64,000 bases of DNA from JAYZDF01 sp036337945. Its GTDB lineage: Bacteria > Myxococcota > Kuafuiibacteriia > Kuafuiibacteriales > Kuafuiibacteriaceae. A program made the translations under genes and the position numbers. The notes under the pieces were generated by a model, which saw only the letters and a list, made by a program, of their open reading frames with translations, was not told where the DNA came from and did no database searches. Location of the stretch: the NCBI GenBank assembly GCA_036337945.1, contig JAYZDF010000035.1:1-64000 (forward strand), read 5' to 3'. Below, one piece after another: positions 63,353 through 64,000 of this stretch (positions within the stretch are counted from its first letter, which is position 1; each line of letters opens with the position of its first letter).

Positions 63353-63955
63353 TCAAGATGAACTCGGCAACAGGGCAAATATCAGCGCAGTGGGTGGCCC
63401 AATGCAGATAAGCACAATCGCTCCTGGTTCCAAGGAAGCTATCGTGAGAATGAGAACAATGAGTGCTGCAAAACTCAAAGCATAACCGAAACGTCGATGG
63501 ACTCTCCTCCACTCGGATGGATGAGACCGACTGCGAGTCGTGCGTAAACCCATCACAGATTCGAATGGGGTGTCCAAAACGAGTCGCCCTAGAACAAGGA
63601 ACATCAAACCGGCAACAACTGGTATACCCCTAATTGTATTGGAAAGAATCTCAAAAGTGACCAAGGTGAGAAGCAACTGCAAACCATAAAGAAAGCATAG
63701 CAACCATACGACAAGGCGTTGAGCGTGCCAATCTTTGCGTTCTATCAGCAATGATGTCCCGAAAAAGATCAGAAGCATTACGAGGGGTAAGAAAGATAAT
63801 ATAAAGTGAGATTCTATTCCACCGAAGCGCCCTGCTCTCCCGTAATTGACGCCCAAGCCACCAGTCATAGCCGCGAGCACCGTCAAGGTGAGCGCCAAGA
63901 GGAAGAACGTGCGTTGTTCGTTTTTCGGACTCTCCGCACGGCCTTCCGAGTTCAA
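63353..63955 (-). CDS. SdpI-family membrane protein
   Basis: 200 residues from TTG 63955, which overlaps the upstream gene's TGA. Five to six membrane helices (FFLLALTLTVLAAMTGGLG, LPLVMLLIFFGTSLLI, VVWLLCFLYGLQLLLTLV, AGLMFLVLGRLVL, ALSFAALIVLILTIA). The motif GLRTTRSRSHPSEWRRVHRRFG (cited in part, MGLRTTRS and EWRRVHRRFG) is the SdpI/YhfL immunity-protein signature. Function in this organism unknown. Confidence 0.75.
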   Translation of the reverse strand: MNSEGRAESPKNEQRTFFLLALTLTVLAAMTGGLGVNYGRAGRFGGIESHFILSFLPLVMLLIFFGTSLLIERKDWHAQRLVVWLLCFLYGLQLLLTLVTFEILSNTIRGIPVVAGLMFLVLGRLVLDTPFESVMGLRTTRSRSHPSEWRRVHRRFGYALSFAALIVLILTIASLEPGAIVLICIGPPTALIFALLPSSS

Positions 63956-64000
63956 ACGAGTACTCCGGTTCGCCGCAACTGCTGAGCGAATTTTTCGAGC
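63952..64000 (-). CDS. C-terminal end of an upstream gene, cut by window edge
   Basis: The frame ending at TGA 63952-63954 reads LEKFAQQLRRTGVLV and stops one base into the TTG start of the SdpI-family gene, the pattern of a translationally coupled pair. Only 15 residues are visible, so no identity can be proposed. Confidence 0.35.
   Translation of the reverse strand, partial: LEKFAQQLRRTGVLV

Overview
The window (about 64 kb, intermediate GC, tightly packed genes on both strands) looks like chromosome from a deltaproteobacterial predator-type lineage, Myxococcota or Bradymonadota (Bradymonadales-like). The reasons are four Hanks-type Ser/Thr kinases with C-terminal membrane anchors and PEGA-type tails, three of them with the HRDVSPQN catalytic loop common in myxobacteria; several FHA proteins; MopE-like Cys-rich lipoproteins; a thrombospondin type-3 repeat surface protein with a C-terminal membrane/Arg sorting tail; and many large exported proteins of unknown function. 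The assignment is inferred from gene content, not from a marker gene. No rRNA, tRNA, insertion sequence, prophage or CRISPR array was found.

Layout. 1-5.2 kb: a GNAT acetyltransferase with a lysine-rich repeat tail running off the left edge, a probable frameshifted small gene, leucine dehydrogenase, Lon protease and a 47-residue basic protein. 5.3-12 kb: PEGA kinase 1, a lipoprotein, and a partner-switching module (anti-sigma-like kinase, STAS antagonist, FHA-GAF-PP2C phosphatase). 12.2-26.9 kb: a sugar transferase, exported beta-propeller proteins, an S55 (SpoIVB-like) protease, a stand-alone biotinyl domain, a Na+/alanine symporter, an O-antigen ligase/TPR protein and Ffh. 27-34.8 kb: PEGA kinase 2, an adenosine deaminase-like enzyme, and a lipoprotein / DUF4388 / zinc-ribbon gene run.

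34.8-35.9 kb is a non-coding stretch of about 1.1 kb packed with inverted repeats, including a possible pseudoknot. It is the best candidate here for an undescribed element: either a large structured RNA or a very long leader of the lipoprotein gene that follows. 35.9-39.8 kb: that lipoprotein, a GH113-like hydrolase and an amidohydrolase-fold protein without metal ligands, in one overlapping run. 39.8-49.7 kb: PEGA kinase 3, bifunctional Rel (ppGpp), an FAD-protein-like gene overlapping purN and purM, and PEGA kinase 4. 49.7-64 kb: the surface protein, small unknowns, a triple-FHA protein, an exported barrel-like protein, a Cys-rich lipoprotein and a Nudix hydrolase in a chain with overlapping stops and starts, an ECF sigma factor, a BamB-like/YfgM-like pair, a small outer-membrane protein, a Skp/OmpH chaperone and an SdpI-family membrane protein.

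Taken together the region is housekeeping (Lon, Ffh, Rel, PurM/N, Skp) interleaved with phospho-signalling (kinases, FHA readers, PP2C phosphatase, partner switch) and cell-envelope functions. Where an in-frame downstream start was better supported by a signal peptide, a Shine-Dalgarno sequence or a 4-bp ATGA overlap, that shorter start is given and the alternative is named.
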